Shown: positions 29,213-30,106 of the stretch, piece by piece
Position numbering within the stretch: position 1 is the stretch's first letter
Layout: each line of letters opens with the position of its first letter
Assembly: GCA_903854455.1 (NCBI GenBank)
Contig: CAINWJ010000128.1
Coordinates: forward strand, 1 to 30,106
Reading direction: 5' to 3'
DNA: 30,106 nucleotides
DNA from: Candidatus Peribacteria bacterium
Lineage (GTDB): Bacteria; Patescibacteriota; Gracilibacteria; Peribacterales; Peribacteraceae
Notes under the pieces: generated by a model
The model's input: the letters and a program-made list of their open reading frames with translations, nothing else
What the model was told of the DNA's origin: nothing
Databases searched by the model: none
Translations under genes and position numbers: made by a program

Positions 29213-30106
29213 CTACCTCGCCGGCAAGATCATCCTGGCATCAAAGTGCTTCCCGTTCTTCGTCATTTCCAGATGGAGGTGAGCACCCGTCGTCATATGA
29301 CCTGCGCCATGGGTTCCCGGCGTACCACCGGACAGACCGATGATCGCACCGCCATTCACCTTCTGCCCCGCGTGCACGTACGCAACCGAAATGTGACCGT
29401 AGAGTGATGCGTAGCCATCCTCGTGACCGATCAAGATATAGCTGTAACCGGTTGCACCACCATCCTTCACCGCGTAGACGATACCGTCACTGACCGCGTG
29501 TACCGCCGTTCCCTGTGGCACACCGATGTCGATGGCACGGTGCGGAATGTGGAAGACCGTCTCGTACGCAGGGTCCATGTATCCGGCGGTGATGGGACCT
29601 CTCACCGGCCACTGGAAGAGCGAGGGCAGACCGTCACTCTCGTTCTGTACGCCATCGATCTGAGCGACGATGTCACTGATCTGACGGGTGAGATCGGCGA
29701 TCTGCTTCTGCCCGTCGGCAATCTTGGCGGCAATGTTGTCGCGCTCCTGCTTCGCCTGATCGGCATCGTGCTTCGCCTGCAGGTACGTGATCGCCGGCTC
29801 CTCAGGAACACCGCTCCTCAAGAGAACCAGAACTTCCTCTTTGGCAGCGATGTCCCGCTTGAGTGCACTCACGTCGGGCGGAACAGTCGTACTTCCGCTA
29901 TTTGCATATTCCAGTGCAACCAGATCATCCTTCGCGTTCTTCAGCTGCAGTTCCCGAAGCTGCGTCGTTTTGTAGAGCTTGGGATCGGAGTTCCTGAGAC
30001 GCACGGTTTCCTGGAACGCCTTGAGCTGGCTGTCTTCGATGATGTGCATCGCCTCATCCTTGAGCTTCAGTGCCTCCATGTTCTCCTGGAGCGGTCGCTT
30101 CTTGGC
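29213..30106 (-). CDS. M23-family peptidoglycan endopeptidase (5' end outside window)
   Basis: This is a zinc metallopeptidase (LytM/EnvC type) that cleaves peptidoglycan cross-bridges or activates amidases during division. The visible 297 residues start with a long coiled-coil region (about the first 140 residues, Lys/Gln/Asp/Leu-rich, with DIVAQIDGVQNES at its end). The LytM domain follows: FQWPVRGPITAGY, the first zinc motif in HRAIDIGVPQGT (His and Asp), then GYASLYGHIS and the HLHLEM second motif. All zinc ligands are present, so it is probably active. The reading frame remains open to base 30106, so the N-terminus and any signal peptide are missing. The gene converges on rsmI across a repeat-filled gap. 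Confidence 0.93.
   Translation of the reverse strand, partial: AKKRPLQENMEALKLKDEAMHIIEDSQLKAFQETVRLRNSDPKLYKTTQLRELQLKNAKDDLVALEYANSGSTTVPPDVSALKRDIAAKEEVLVLLRSGVPEEPAITYLQAKHDADQAKQERDNIAAKIADGQKQIADLTRQISDIVAQIDGVQNESDGLPSLFQWPVRGPITAGYMDPAYETVFHIPHRAIDIGVPQGTAVHAVSDGIVYAVKDGGATGYSYILIGHEDGYASLYGHISVAYVHAGQKVNGGAIIGLSGGTPGTHGAGHMTTGAHLHLEMTKNGKHFDARMILPAR

Overview
The window reads as a bacterial chromosome segment, most likely from a Candidate Phyla Radiation (Patescibacteria) lineage, perhaps Peregrinibacteria-like. This is inferred from gene content, from a long cysteine-rich orphan protein of a type I associate with these genomes, from a reduced HrcA and from a DnaX that lacks its zinc cysteines. 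TGA is used as a normal stop, so this is not a recoded (TGA=Gly) lineage. Base composition is about half G+C throughout, except for a visibly A+T-rich gene near 26-27 kb.

Layout: a partial membrane protein runs head-on into a tRNA-Val(CAC) gene (1-385). A two-gene 2-oxoacid:ferredoxin oxidoreductase follows (korA with fused gamma-alpha, and korB; 590-3340). A 1373-residue orphan with a transglutaminase-like core lies on the minus strand (3391-7512), then the pyridoxal-phosphate synthase pair pdxS-pdxT and dcd (7589-10099, minus). Next come a large orphan (10158-12008), a DM13 lipoprotein facing a DsbA-like lipoprotein, and dnaX. A C1/folate pair follows (5-formyl-THF cyclo-ligase and glyA), then a translationally coupled undecaprenol-kinase-like/uppP pair for lipid-carrier supply. 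A secreted SLH/Calx-beta protein, the 39-cysteine orphan, hrcA, rpmE and gyrA come next, then the A+T-rich orphan, rlmN, rsmI, and an M23 endopeptidase that runs off the right edge.

The most unusual property is not one gene. Nearly every intergenic gap holds either a short tandem array (7-9-bp units, 3-6 copies, often paired with an inverted array to make a hairpin) or a REP-like palindrome. The same sequence families also occur in frame inside conserved genes: two insertions in pdxT, one in rlmN and a small one in korA. Arrays abut gene ends so closely that they supply the start codon of pdxT and stop codons of rlmN, rsmI and a convergent gene pair. This looks like a dispersed repeat system tolerated within proteins, reminiscent of the Rickettsia palindromic elements.

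A second theme is initiation: many genes have a -10-like hexamer 6-9 bases before the ATG and no Shine-Dalgarno sequence, suggesting leaderless mRNAs. All functional calls come from reading motifs; no database search was possible.
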